A DNA stretch of 44,650 bases, taken from assembly GCA_031254115.1 (NCBI GenBank), contig JAIRUZ010000071.1:1-44650 (forward strand). Reading direction: 5' to 3'. Of this stretch, positions 1 through 7,902 are shown piece after piece. The notes beneath the pieces are model-generated. The model did not search any database, was not told where the DNA came from, and worked only from the letters and a program-made list of their open reading frames with translations. Numbering within the stretch: the stretch's first letter is position 1; each line of letters opens with the position of its first letter. The DNA comes from Streptococcaceae bacterium. Its GTDB lineage: Bacteria; Bacillota; Bacilli; Lactobacillales; Streptococcaceae. The position numbers and the translations under genes were made by a program.

Positions 1-494
1 GGAAGCTCTGAATATGTCTGAATAGACAAATGAAAGGTTGATCCTTGAGCCGAGCGTAGCACTTTCGGACTATAAATATCTGCCGTTTGGCCCACACAGA
101 TTACAGTATCAAATCCTGCCGCATCCGCTGTCCGAATCAGCGTCCCGACATTGCCAGGATCCTGCACATTTTCAAGCACCAGATACCTATTTCCGCTGAA
201 ATCCACTGACTGCAAGCTTTTCACGACTTCAGCCACCACGCCCTGCGGTGTTTCCTCGTCTGACAGCGTTTTCAAGACATCGTCTGAGACGACAACCATT
301 CTGTCAGCACTGACACGGTCTGCTTTTGACGCGGCGACAAAAATCGTGACGATTTCAGCGTTTGATGCAAGCGCTTCTTCGAGCAAATGAAAACCTTCAA
401 TCAAATAATGCCCTGTTTTATCGCGGTATTTTTTTTGAAACAGCTTGCGGGCTTCTTTGACTTTTTTGTTTTCTTTTGAATTGATAATTTCCAT
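1..494 (-). CDS. TrmH/SpoU-family RNA 2'-O-methyltransferase (5' part only)
   Basis: The first 164 codons are in the window and the C-terminus lies beyond position 1. The translation starts MEIINSKENKKVKEARKLF and carries the N-terminal SpoU substrate-binding region (about residues 1-95) followed by the start of the SPOUT methyltransferase fold, with the motif DPGNVGTLIRTADAAGF. Family members methylate ribose in rRNA or tRNA using S-adenosylmethionine; the exact target cannot be told from this fragment. The ATG at 494-492 is only 8 bases after a TATAAT box read on this strand (508-503), so no Shine-Dalgarno site fits and the mRNA is probably leaderless. It diverges from acyP, as is common in lactic acid bacteria. 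Confidence 0.88.
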   Translation of the reverse strand, partial: MEIINSKENKKVKEARKLFQKKYRDKTGHYLIEGFHLLEEALASNAEIVTIFVAASKADRVSADRMVVVSDDVLKTLSDEETPQGVVAEVVKSLQSVDFSGNRYLVLENVQDPGNVGTLIRTADAAGFDTVICVGQTADIYSPKVLRSAQGSTFHLSIQTYSEL

Positions 495-511
495 GTGCTA
501 TAATTATAACA
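476..511. promoter_or_regulatory. Symmetrical divergent promoter of acyP and the SpoU gene
   Basis: Plus strand: -35 TTGAAT at 476-481, 17-bp spacer, extended -10 TGC-TATAAT at 496-504. Minus strand: extended -10 TGT-TATAAT at 511-503. The two -10 boxes interlock in the near-palindrome TGCTATAATTATAACA (496-511), so two polymerases cannot occupy both at once. Each start codon lies 6-8 bases beyond its -10 box. Confidence 0.75.
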
Positions 512-789
512 TGGAAAAACTAAAATTGAAAGTCAGCGGACGCGTGCAGGGCGTGGGATTTCGCTATGTGACGCAGTCAGTTGCCACGGAAATGGGCGTG
601 CGTGGCGAAGTCTGGAACAATGCGGACGCTAGCGTAACGATTCGCGCGCAGGCTGAGGATTTGAGCGCTTTCGTCAATCAGGTGCGCACAGGCTACCTGA
701 AAAAGCCGTGGATTAAAGTCACAGACGTTTCCGTGCAATTTGATAATGACGCACCAGATTTTGACGATTTTAAAGTGGTTTATAAATAA
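511..789 (+). CDS. acyP: Acylphosphatase
   Basis: The 92-residue product hydrolyses acyl phosphates to carboxylate and phosphate in the cytosol. It shows the family signature: GRVQGVGFRYVTQ near the N-terminus with the phosphate-binding Arg, and the Asn in GEVWNNADASV. Length matches the family (about 90 residues). An upstream in-frame ATG exists at 445 but lies before the promoter; ATG 511 gives the normal N-terminus MEKLKLKVSGRVQG. It begins 6 bases after the TATAAT box, so the transcript is predicted to be leaderless. In many lactic acid bacteria acyP precedes a YidC gene; here the next gene is convergent instead. Confidence 0.93.
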   Translation: MEKLKLKVSGRVQGVGFRYVTQSVATEMGVRGEVWNNADASVTIRAQAEDLSAFVNQVRTGYLKKPWIKVTDVSVQFDNDAPDFDDFKVVYK

Positions 790-815
790 AAACTCTTCAC
801 CAATTGAAGAGTTTT
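788..815. terminator. Shared bidirectional terminator of acyP and the lysozyme-like gene
   Basis: An 11-bp stem (AAAACTCTTCA at 789-799 with TGAAGAGTTTT at 805-815) and 5-base loop. T-runs suit both directions. The last codons and the TGA (799-797) of the minus-strand lysozyme-like gene lie inside the hairpin, so one structure ends both convergent genes. Confidence 0.8.
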
Positions 816-1414
816 AATAAATTAAAGTTGAAATGAACTTCTTGCGCGTAAAAGAAATTACCGCCGTCGGTGTAGAGTTTGCCGCCATTGTAGAAAAGTG
901 AATCCCAAGTCAGGTGCGTGTAAGTCGCGCCTGTTTTATTTCCGAGGCTTGGCGCAACAACCGTTCGCGAATAAGCCTCGGCGAGCTTTGTTGTGTTCGT
1001 ACCGCCATGCGCTGCAACATAATCCACATACGCTTTGCCAAAATTATACGCCTGCACGCCTGTATAAACGTCGCAGCCTTTCTCGTTTGCGTATTCAATC
1101 AGGTTCACAAGATTTTTAATTCCTTGGCTCATCGACTCAGACTGCGTGTCAATTACGTTCGTGTTGCCATTTCCAGCGACCGACTCGCTTGACTGCATCA
1201 CATCGGTCGCACCACCTTTCGTCTCGGTGTAAATAATCGCTAAAACCAGCTGCGTGTCTGCCGTCAAATCGTATTTTGCAAGCTCGCTTGATACTTGCGC
1301 GCGGTATGCCTCAACGCGCTTGACATTTTCATGCGTCCGGTAACCCCACAACACCCCAAATATAACAAGGACTACAAGCATGCCCTTAAAAATAAATTTT
1401 ACTAGTTTTTTCAT
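797..1414 (-). CDS. Membrane-anchored lysozyme-like cell-wall hydrolase (PvaA/CwlT N-domain type)
   Basis: A 205-residue protein with an uncleaved N-terminal hydrophobic segment (about residues 8-25) that should anchor it outside the membrane. The body matches the lysozyme-like family of pneumococcal PvaA and the muramidase half of CwlT: IIYTETKGGATDVMQSSES carries the likely catalytic Glu and the DVMQSSES signature, followed by SMSQGIKNL and YNFGKAYVDY. It should cleave peptidoglycan glycan strands. A position downstream of glyA is the usual streptococcal arrangement. It has its own extended -10 promoter; activity is inferred from family only. Confidence 0.82.
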   Translation of the reverse strand: MKKLVKFIFKGMLVVLVIFGVLWGYRTHENVKRVEAYRAQVSSELAKYDLTADTQLVLAIIYTETKGGATDVMQSSESVAGNGNTNVIDTQSESMSQGIKNLVNLIEYANEKGCDVYTGVQAYNFGKAYVDYVAAHGGTNTTKLAEAYSRTVVAPSLGNKTGATYTHLTWDSLFYNGGKLYTDGGNFFYAQEVHFNFNLLKLFNW

Positions 1415-1436
1415 AACTCACAAATCGTGTAACGTC

Positions 1437-1445
1437 ATTATAACA
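1437..1445 (-). promoter_or_regulatory. Extended -10 promoter of the lysozyme-like gene
   Basis: TGT-TATAAT read on the minus strand with no good -35. The predicted start leaves about 16 bases of leader with only a weak GTGAG ribosome site before ATG 1414. Confidence 0.6.
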
Positions 1446-1500
1446 CATTTCAAAAATTCCGCCGAATGTTTTACGCGAACATCTGGAAATCTGTTGCGAC

Positions 1501-1532
1501 AAAAAGCCCGCAACCAAAAGCGCTGCGGGGCT
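1501..1532 (-). terminator. Terminator of glyA
   Basis: On the minus strand AGCCCCGCA (1532-1524) pairs with TGCGGGCT (1512-1505) with one bulged C, then a TTTTT run. It lies about 40 bases beyond the glyA stop. Confidence 0.8.
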
Positions 1533-1569
1533 AAAAAGATAATCAGACTTTTTTAATTTTTTCATAGTA

Positions 1570-2826
1570 TCACTTCTGATATAGCGGAAATCTGTCTGTC
1601 AGTGCCCAGACAGCCTTTTTGACTTCTGTCAGCTGCTCCTGATTCTCCTTTGCCTGAAGCGCGCGAACGACGAGGCGCGCAACTTCGCGGCTGTCAGCTT
1701 CTAGCATGCCGCGCGAGGTAACGGCGGCGGCGCCGATGCGAATACCGCTGGTTTTTGTCGGTGGCAACGTGTCGTTTGGCAGCGATTCCTTATTGACCGT
1801 GATGGAAACGGAGTCGAGCAGACTTTCGGCTTCCTTACCGTTGACGCCTGTCTCAATCACGGAAACATTGAACATGTGATTGTCCGTACCGCCACTGATG
1901 ACGTGCAGCCCTGCCTTTGCGAGCTCGTCAGCCATCGCGGCCGTATTCTTCATGACTTGGGAAATGTAAGCTTTGAACTCAGGCTTTTGCGCCTCGCCAA
2001 GTGCCAGCGCTTTCGCTGCAATCACGTGCTCAAGCGGTCCGCCTTGAATACCTGGAAAAATAGCACTGTTGATTTTCTTCGTCAACTCGGAATCATTCGT
2101 TAAAATCATGCCGCCGCGCGGCCCACGCAATGTTTTGTGAGTCGTCGTCGTGACTAGATCCGCGTAAGGCACAGGACTTGGGTGCAGCCCAACCGCAACG
2201 AGCCCAGCAATATGCGCCATGTCCACCATCAGCCGCGCACCGACCGCGTCCGCAATCTCACGAAACTTCGCAAAATCAATCACACGACTGTACGCCGACG
2301 CACCCGCCACAATCAGCTTAGGCTGATGCTCACGCGCCAAACGCGCAATCTCGTCGTAGTCGAGCAGCTCGGTCTCTGGATTCAGCCCATAGCTGACAAA
2401 ATTGTAGGTTTTTCCGCTAAATGAGACTTTCGCGCCATGCGTCAAATGCCCGCCCGCATTCAAATCCATCGCGAGCACCGTATCACCTGACTCAATCAGC
2501 GCCCTGTAAGCCGCCATATTGGCCGACGAGCCCGAATGCGGCTGCACATTGGCAAAAGCCGCATTAAACAAAGCTTTCGCCCGCTCAATCGCAAGCGTCT
2601 CAACCACATCCACACACTCCGTCCCGCCATAGTAGCGCCGTCCTGGATAGCCCTCCGCATATTTATTCGTCAAGACGCTGCCTTGCGCCGCCAGCACTTG
2701 CTCCGACACGACATTTTCAGATGCAATCAGCTCAATATTGTGCGCCTGCCGCACCTCCTCCGCATGAATCGCAGCCCAAACCTCCGTATCCTGCGCGTCA
2801 AACTCGTGATTTCTGTAAAAAGTCAT
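1570..2826 (-). CDS. glyA: Serine hydroxymethyltransferase
   Basis: The 418-residue PLP enzyme interconverts serine and glycine, loading tetrahydrofolate with a one-carbon unit. Motifs seen: [35 protein letters not shown] (cofactor Asp202 and His205) and the PLP-lysine signature [15 protein letters not shown] (Lys231). ATG 2826 is chosen over an upstream in-frame codon because GAGGAG stands 7 bases ahead of it and the product then begins [10 protein letters not shown], as in homologues. It has its own promoter and terminator, so it is separate from the tsaC-prmC operon upstream. Confidence 0.97.
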   Translation of the reverse strand: MTFYRNHEFDAQDTEVWAAIHAEEVRQAHNIELIASENVVSEQVLAAQGSVLTNKYAEGYPGRRYYGGTECVDVVETLAIERAKALFNAAFANVQPHSGSSANMAAYRALIESGDTVLAMDLNAGGHLTHGAKVSFSGKTYNFVSYGLNPETELLDYDEIARLAREHQPKLIVAGASAYSRVIDFAKFREIADAVGARLMVDMAHIAGLVAVGLHPSPVPYADLVTTTTHKTLRGPRGGMILTNDSELTKKINSAIFPGIQGGPLEHVIAAKALALGEAQKPEFKAYISQVMKNTAAMADELAKAGLHVISGGTDNHMFNVSVIETGVNGKEAESLLDSVSITVNKESLPNDTLPPTKTSGIRIGAAAVTSRGMLEADSREVARLVVRALQAKENQEQLTEVKKAVWALTDRFPLYQK

Positions 2827-2856
2827 ACAATTCTCCTCAATTCTAAATTTAGTGAT

Positions 2857-2865
2857 ATTATAACA
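2857..2865 (-). promoter_or_regulatory. Extended -10 promoter of glyA
   Basis: TGT-TATAAT on the minus strand (2865-2857); no convincing -35. The leader would be about 24 bases and include the GAGGAG ribosome site. Confidence 0.65.
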
Positions 2866-2894
2866 TAAAATTTGACGCAAGGACGATGGGACAT

Positions 2895-2916
2895 AAAAAA
2901 GCCTATTTAATAGGCT
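2895..2916 (-). terminator. Terminator embedded in the end of tsaC
   Basis: AGCCTA/TAGGCT stem followed on the minus strand by TTTTTT (2900-2895). The tsaC stop codon (2909-2907) sits in the loop, so the gene's last codons form part of the terminator of the long operon upstream. Confidence 0.7.
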
Positions 2917-3518
2917 ATTTCCCCAATCTCAGGGACTTTTTCAAGGATTTCTGCGCGGGAAATGGCGCCTTGGCGGAGGATTTGGGCGGGCGATTGCGTG
3001 AGGTCGAGAATAGTGGTGTCAAGTCCGTGGAGGGTGTCATCTTTGACGGCAAGCGCGGCTTTTTCGCGAATGGCGGTGGACAGATCGGCAAAGTAAACGG
3101 GGCTCGCTTCGCCTGTTAGATTGGCCGATGGGCCGACCAAAAGTCCGACTTCTTTGATGACGGCTTGCGTCGCGGCGACGCTTGGCATGCGAAAGCCGAC
3201 GGTCGTTTTGCCAATGTGAATCCACTCAGGCACGGCGTTTGAGGCTTCAAGAATAATCGTGAGCGGGCCTGGCAGAAAGGCATTGACAAGTTTTTCGAGA
3301 TACTCTGGCTGATGTTTACTGTATTTCAAAACCGTCGCAAAGCTTGCCACATTGAGATTGAGCGCTTTCTCCGTCGGGCGTCCTTTCGCGGCGTAGAGCC
3401 GCTCGACTGCTGTCTGGCTCGTCGCGTCCGCAAAAATGCCATAGACCGTTTCGGTCGGCAGAATAACGAGTTCGCCTGATTTTAGCGCCTTGACAGCCGC
3501 TTCAATTTGATTTTCCAT
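2907..3518 (-). CDS. tsaC: L-threonylcarbamoyladenylate synthase (short Sua5/YrdC type)
   Basis: Makes threonylcarbamoyl-AMP from threonine, bicarbonate and ATP for the t6A modification of tRNA position 37. The 203-residue protein has the YrdC signature [35 protein letters not shown] and [11 protein letters not shown]. It lacks the extra C-terminal Sua5 domain, as usual for this form in lactic acid bacteria. GGGAG precedes ATG 3518, and the upstream gene ends 2 bases before it, so the pair is translationally coupled. It is the last gene of the tdk-prfA-prmC run. Confidence 0.93.
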   Translation of the reverse strand: MENQIEAAVKALKSGELVILPTETVYGIFADATSQTAVERLYAAKGRPTEKALNLNVASFATVLKYSKHQPEYLEKLVNAFLPGPLTIILEASNAVPEWIHIGKTTVGFRMPSVAATQAVIKEVGLLVGPSANLTGEASPVYFADLSTAIREKAALAVKDDTLHGLDTTILDLTQSPAQILRQGAISRAEILEKVPEIGEIAY

Positions 3519-3520
3519 TT

Positions 3521-3829
3521 TTAACTCCCTTTGCTTTCTTTTTTTGCTAATAAATGCTCAATTTTCTTAGATTCCTTGCCGAGCGCGATGATGAGCTGTT
3601 TGTAGTCGTCAGGAACGTAATAAGGATGTCTGAAAACCTTGCCCGCAACGCCGAGCTTTTGTCCGTCCGTCGCGCGTACTTTGTCGATAAAGCGCACCAG
3701 CATCTCTTTTGCAAAGTTAAATTCCTCGCGTGCCAAGGCGACTTCGCCCTCATTTGCCATGCGGCGCACCAGCGCAAATTCCTGCGATAAGGTTTGGCTC
3801 ATCGCCCGCAACTCCATGTCAATTTTCAT
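3521..3829 (-). CDS. Hypothetical helical protein, 102 residues
   Basis: I do not recognise this family. The sequence is charged and predicted largely helical, with no membrane segment or signal peptide; notable pieces are EFALVRRMANEGEVALAREE and a lysine-rich end KKESKGS. ATG 3829 is preferred over a TTG at 3835 because AAAGG stands 6 bases ahead; it overlaps the end of the GNAT gene by 11 bases. Its position between a GNAT gene and tsaC in an overlapping operon supports it being a real gene, but gives no function. Confidence 0.7.
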   Translation of the reverse strand: MKIDMELRAMSQTLSQEFALVRRMANEGEVALAREEFNFAKEMLVRFIDKVRATDGQKLGVAGKVFRHPYYVPDDYKQLIIALGKESKKIEHLLAKKESKGS

Positions 3830-4226
3830 TTTCAACCTTTCTCAAATAGATATTATCTCGTATTTCACGGCCCTTATCAAAAACTGGATGCCCATATTTT
3901 TCAGGAAAATAGTTTTTAACAACTTTGTAGCTGACAAAGCCACATTTTTCGTAAAAATGCGCGGTAAATGCGTCTGTTCGCACGCTCAAGCTGGGATAAA
4001 TTTTTGTCAGCGCTGACAGAAATTCGCGGCCAAGTCCCAGGCCTTGCTGAGCCTCAGCAACCGCGAAATTCAGCAATTCATTGTCCGCGACAATCGCAAC
4101 GGCCTGATTTTCAAAAACCCACATCGCGCCCGTCTCGAGGTAATCTGGAATAAATCGCGCATCGTCAGCGAGGAGTAAAAGTGGCATGAACTGGCTTTTG
4201 TTTTCTGTAATAAGACGAATATTCAT
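3819..4226 (-). CDS. GNAT-family N-acetyltransferase
   Basis: A 135-residue single-domain acetyltransferase. The acetyl-CoA binding motif is visible as QQGLGLGREFL (Q/RxxGxG/A type), and the C-terminal part AHFYEKCGFVSYKVV is the usual GNAT ending. The substrate is unknown; a GNAT gene at this place is common in streptococci. Its start overlaps the end of the preceding membrane gene by 4 bases. A perfect copy of the palindrome TGTCAGCGCTGACA (4005-4018) encodes LSALTKI right after the CoA loop. Confidence 0.85.
   Translation of the reverse strand: MNIRLITENKSQFMPLLLLADDARFIPDYLETGAMWVFENQAVAIVADNELLNFAVAEAQQGLGLGREFLSALTKIYPSLSVRTDAFTAHFYEKCGFVSYKVVKNYFPEKYGHPVFDKGREIRDNIYLRKVENEN
4005..4018. 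repeat. Iterated palindrome copy in the GNAT gene
   Basis: TGTCAGCGCTGACA, perfect; read as LSALTKI. Confidence 0.9.
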
Positions 4227-4591
4227 AGATTTATCCAGACGATGAGGCTAGCCACACATTCGACTGCTGAAAGTGGTCGCATTACACGCCTTTCTTTTTG
4301 ACTTTTAGTTAGGCTATTGCCAATAATCGCCCAAGCTTGAAACGCGGTATTGACAAGGATTAGCGCCTTTGCGAACGGTGTCACGTGCCCTTTCAAAACT
4401 GTGAGATAGGCAAATCCCATCAGCAAAAAATAAACAAGGAAAAAGAGACTCACAAAGCGCAAATGCGCCGGCAACACGCGGTGTTTCCCACCCAGAACAT
4501 ATTCTCCGAGCGGCGCGCCAAAAATCAGTAACGCGTGAAAGAGTGAGTTCGCGAATACGAGAACTAAGCAAATCCAAGCTGCGAGGTTCAT
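4223..4591 (-). CDS. Small integral membrane protein, about four helices
   Basis: 122 residues with hydrophobic segments near residues 5-25, 43-65, 74-93 and 105-121. No motif is recognised and function is unknown. It overlaps prmC by 4 bases and the GNAT gene by 4 bases, so it is co-translated in the operon. The basic stretch SLTKSQKERRVMR between helices three and four is probably cytoplasmic. Confidence 0.7.
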   Translation of the reverse strand: MNLAAWICLVLVFANSLFHALLIFGAPLGEYVLGGKHRVLPAHLRFVSLFFLVYFLLMGFAYLTVLKGHVTPFAKALILVNTAFQAWAIIGNSLTKSQKERRVMRPLSAVECVASLIVWINL

Positions 4592-5415
4592 CTCACGCTG
4601 ACCATTCTATCTTTCCCTGCAAAATCTTGATGAACGCGGACGATTTTCTCGGGAAAGGCAGCTTCAAACAGCTTTTTGACGGCGGTGCCTTGTTTGTAGC
4701 CAATTTCCAGATAGAGCTTGCCGTTTTCTGTAAGATGTTGGCGCGCACCGCGAGCGATTTTTTCGTAAATGGCAAGGCCGTGATTGCCCGCATAAAGCGC
4801 GCCGTGCGGCTCGTGACCGTCAACTGACAGGTCCACCTCTGCCACATCGGCAGGGTCAATGTAGGGCGGATTTGACACAATCAGGTCGAATTTTCCTGTC
4901 AGCGCATCAAAAACATCTGACAAGACAAAGTCGATTTCTGTCAGGTTTGAGGCGGCATTTTCCTGCGCCAAATCAAGCGCCACGGCTGAAATATCTGACG
5001 CTGTCAGCTGCCAAGTTGGGCGCGCGGTTGCAAGACTGACGGCAATCGCGCCCGAGCCCGTGCCAATGTCCAGCACGTTGAGCGGCAGCTCCGTTTTATT
5101 TTCAGCCAAAATCAAGTGCACCAATTCCTCCGTCTCCGGCCGCGGAATCAGCACGCGCGCGTCAACTTTGAATCGCAAGTCGCAAAATATCGCTGAGCCA
5201 ACAATATATTGCGGCGGCTCATGCGCCATCAGCCGATTTGAGATTTCTGTCAGCTCTGACAGCATCTCAGGCGTCGCATTTTCCCGCAATAAATTGACCC
5301 AGTTGAGTTTTGTCAGCCCGTGACGCTCGCGGTAGACAAATTCAAGCGCAAACGGCTCTACGCCAGCCAGCGCATGCCGATTGAAAATCTCTGACACTTT
5401 TTCATATACTTTCAT
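4588..5415 (-). CDS. prmC: Release factor glutamine methyltransferase
   Basis: Methylates the glutamine of the GGQ motif in RF1 and RF2, using S-adenosylmethionine. The 275-residue protein shows the SAM-binding loop VLDIGTGSGAIAVSLA (about residues 114-129) and the glutamine-binding NPPY (182-185) of class-specific N5-methyltransferases. Its substrate gene prfA is upstream in the same operon, though here three membrane genes separate the two. The start overlaps the preceding stop as TAATG. A near-palindrome copy (5248-5261) encodes LSELTEI. Confidence 0.96.
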   Translation of the reverse strand: MKVYEKVSEIFNRHALAGVEPFALEFVYRERHGLTKLNWVNLLRENATPEMLSELTEISNRLMAHEPPQYIVGSAIFCDLRFKVDARVLIPRPETEELVHLILAENKTELPLNVLDIGTGSGAIAVSLATARPTWQLTASDISAVALDLAQENAASNLTEIDFVLSDVFDALTGKFDLIVSNPPYIDPADVAEVDLSVDGHEPHGALYAGNHGLAIYEKIARGARQHLTENGKLYLEIGYKQGTAVKKLFEAAFPEKIVRVHQDFAGKDRMVSVR

Positions 5416-6599
5416 TAAAATCCATTCTCCCAGTGAGCCTCACCGTCATCAGCTGAAACAGCCTGCGCCGAATTTTCTGAAACAGCAAGCATTTTTTGAG
5501 GCGGCATTTCAGGCGGACGTATACGGCGCTGTTTTTGCCACTGATCATATAAAATAGCCATTACTTCCTCGGCTTTCAAAATCCGCCCAGTTGATGTAGA
5601 AAGCTTCATTTTATCACTTTCGCCAATCATAACCACACAGTTTGGAAATTCCGTGGGGCTCAGGTAAAAGCCACGTCTTATGCTTCGCAGCCAAGTCGGT
5701 TGCTTTTGCAAATTCTCAAACTTTTCTCCCAAATAATCGCCCGTATCTTTCACAAGAATCTGCACATAATGCACGTCTGGCGCGCCTTTAGAGCCATGAG
5801 CCACATAAATCTGAAACGCCGTTACATCTTGCCATTTAATCGGGCCAACTTCACGTTTTTGCAGCCAATCATTGTAACTAATGCCACGCTCTTCAATCTG
5901 GAGAACGACGTGATTGCCGACGCGCACGCGGTAAAAAATACCATAGATTAAAAATCCACCGAAAAGCAGCGTAACAAAACTCCCCGAAAACAAGTCGCCT
6001 GAGCCAATCGCAAAAATACCCACACTCGTAAAAGCAAAGAGTACAATTATTGAAAAAATAATCACAATAATATTTCTTGGCACATAATGCAGCTCAATTG
6101 GCAAGTTCATTTTGGGAGGTTCAGGCAATGTGTGAGCGGGCGGCAGCTTATGTGTGAGCGCTCCCGCATGAACTTCTGGCGTCTTTTCTTGCGCTTGCTG
6201 CATCTGAAGCTCTGGACTTTCATTAAAAAATGGGGTCTTCACAAGCGTCTCTTGCGGCTTTACCACATTGTCTTTCAACATAAAAATTCCTGCCAGAAGA
6301 AGCAAAACAAAAATCGGAATGAAAAGGAAAATATAAGCCGCTGGGATAATGATAAGCGAAAATCCAATAATCGCAAGAATTTGCCCGCGCGTTTTCAGCT
6401 TCCTTTTATGCGACCTTGAACGCGCGATGAGAGCTAAAACAAGCCCCGTGATACCTATCGCTAGCACTAAAAGAACGATCTCACCCATTACGCTATCAGC
6501 GATTTCTTGTGTGATGATTACAAAAAGCGCCAAAAAGCTGATGACAATGCTACTTATAAACGAAAAAATCGCCGTACTTGTATTGATTGCTAGTCTCAT
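5415..6599 (-). CDS. Multi-helix membrane protein with C-terminal PH-like (STM3941-type) domain
   Basis: 394 residues. The N-terminal third has about four hydrophobic segments (residues 8-28, 40-60, 75-95, 100-125), then a soluble proline-rich linker, two more helices (about 172-225) and a soluble part. The stretch VVLQIEERGISYNDWL ... GPIKWQDVTAFQIYV resembles the PH-like region of STM3941-family proteins; this match is from memory of the pattern and is tentative. The last 40 residues are low complexity. It overlaps prmC by one base and the MFS gene by 4. Function unknown; possibly a membrane sensor or scaffold. Confidence 0.65.
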   Translation of the reverse strand: MRLAINTSTAIFSFISSIVISFLALFVIITQEIADSVMGEIVLLVLAIGITGLVLALIARSRSHKRKLKTRGQILAIIGFSLIIIPAAYIFLFIPIFVLLLLAGIFMLKDNVVKPQETLVKTPFFNESPELQMQQAQEKTPEVHAGALTHKLPPAHTLPEPPKMNLPIELHYVPRNIIVIIFSIIVLFAFTSVGIFAIGSGDLFSGSFVTLLFGGFLIYGIFYRVRVGNHVVLQIEERGISYNDWLQKREVGPIKWQDVTAFQIYVAHGSKGAPDVHYVQILVKDTGDYLGEKFENLQKQPTWLRSIRRGFYLSPTEFPNCVVMIGESDKMKLSTSTGRILKAEEVMAILYDQWQKQRRIRPPEMPPQKMLAVSENSAQAVSADDGEAHWENGF

Positions 6600-7861
6600 G
6601 TCAGCTTCCGCCCTTCTTTTGTGAGTCCGTGTTTGAGTCTAGTGCGTTGATTGGCGTGCACGGAATATTTTTCAAGTGTTGCGCCCATGATGCTAGCAGC
6701 AACGAGCCCGCAACCGCCGAGCAGCCAAATGCCAGCTGCCAAAAAGCTCACAGCCGCGCCGCCCGCGATGAGCATAGGTCCAGCCGCAGAGCCTGCATCT
6801 CCAAATAAGCGGCACGTCGCAAGAAACTGCGCGCGCCCATTTTCAGGTGCCATATCCGCTGAAATAGTCATAATCATGCCCGCACCGATGGCATTTCCAA
6901 AGCCCATCACGAGCGCAACGAGCGCGAGCGTCCCCATGCCGTTCGTTAAAGGAATAAACAGGATCGAACCGCCCAAAATCAGCAATGACGGAATCGCGAC
7001 CCACAACCGCCCAAAACGATCCATCACGCGTCCCGCCGGATAGAAAAATGCCGCGTCCAAAAGCCCTGAAAACCCGTAAATGTAGCTCGTAATCGGCGCT
7101 GAGAGCCCAATATGCGCCGCCCAAAGCGGCAAAGCCACATTAGACGTTTGCCGCACGGCGCCCACAAGGACAATCGCAACCCCCAGCGTCATGAACATGC
7201 GTGCATTTTTCTTTAATAAGTCGCGCGTGCGAACGCGATCAGATGACGCATGCGCGCGTTTTTCCCCGCTCGGTAATTCCTTGACAAGATAGACTGAAAG
7301 GCCCGTAACAACCACGAGAAGCGCCGCCAGCCAGTATACCGCAGGCAAAAAATCAGCGCCTTTTAAAAACCAAACGCCAAGAACTGACAGCGTCGCACCA
7401 CCTAAAAACGGCCCAATTAACGAGCCAATGCGCTGCATGCCGCCGAGCGTCGAGAGTGCAATTGAGCGTCTCGCCGCTGGCGTGACTTCTGTCAGATACG
7501 CTTGTCTGGCAAGCACAAAGAGCGCATTGACCGCACCTAGGCCAAATATGGCGAGCGCAAACACAAACCAATTCGGTGCGAGTGCGCACAAAATCAAAAG
7601 AATCAGCGAAACGCCCGCGCCATAAAGCATCGCAGCACGATCTCCCAAACGCTGCGCGAGATGCCCCGCTGGAATATCGCCAACGACTTGACCGATGGAC
7701 AAAAGTGCCACAACGAGCGCGGCCACAGCCGCATTGCCGCCAAGTTTTAGGACACTCAGCGGAATCATGGGCGTGATGCTGCCGATACCCGTTTCAAAAA
7801 TCATGGTTGGCAAAAAAACGCTCGTGAATTGCTTTTTAAATGTGAGGACTGGCTCAACCAT
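6596..7861 (-). CDS. Major facilitator superfamily transporter
   Basis: 421 residues with about 12 hydrophobic segments and the cytoplasmic loop motif GHLAQRLGDRAAML between helices 2 and 3, typical of the drug:H+ antiporter class. A central basic loop (SGEKRAHASSDRVRTRDLL) splits two six-helix halves. Substrate unknown; drug or metabolite efflux is a guess from the class. The start ATG lies inside a leftover copy of the prfA 3' end, where the old prfA stop codon overlaps it. It ends with an ATGA overlap onto the next gene. Confidence 0.85.
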   Translation of the reverse strand: MVEPVLTFKKQFTSVFLPTMIFETGIGSITPMIPLSVLKLGGNAAVAALVVALLSIGQVVGDIPAGHLAQRLGDRAAMLYGAGVSLILLILCALAPNWFVFALAIFGLGAVNALFVLARQAYLTEVTPAARRSIALSTLGGMQRIGSLIGPFLGGATLSVLGVWFLKGADFLPAVYWLAALLVVVTGLSVYLVKELPSGEKRAHASSDRVRTRDLLKKNARMFMTLGVAIVLVGAVRQTSNVALPLWAAHIGLSAPITSYIYGFSGLLDAAFFYPAGRVMDRFGRLWVAIPSLLILGGSILFIPLTNGMGTLALVALVMGFGNAIGAGMIMTISADMAPENGRAQFLATCRLFGDAGSAAGPMLIAGGAAVSFLAAGIWLLGGCGLVAASIMGATLEKYSVHANQRTRLKHGLTKEGRKLT

Positions 7862-7902
7862 TGAGATTCGCCAGCTTTTCCGTCTGATTCATCAAAACCA
7901 GT
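7854..7902 (-). pseudogene. Duplicated 3' end of prfA
   Basis: On the minus strand this stretch reads LVLMNQTEKLANLNG then TGA, against [15 protein letters not shown] then TAA at the true prfA end. The core ATCAGACGGAAAAG is identical at 7888-7875 and 8221-8208; over 21 bases (7868-7888 versus 8201-8221) only one differs. The fragment's TGA (7856-7854) overlaps the MFS start, as expected if prfA originally ran straight into the MFS gene and the DNA between the repeats was added later. Confidence 0.75.

Noticed and set aside
445-510. Longer N-terminus for acyP
   Set aside because: It begins upstream of the promoter and overlaps the SpoU start; ATG 511 gives the normal protein.
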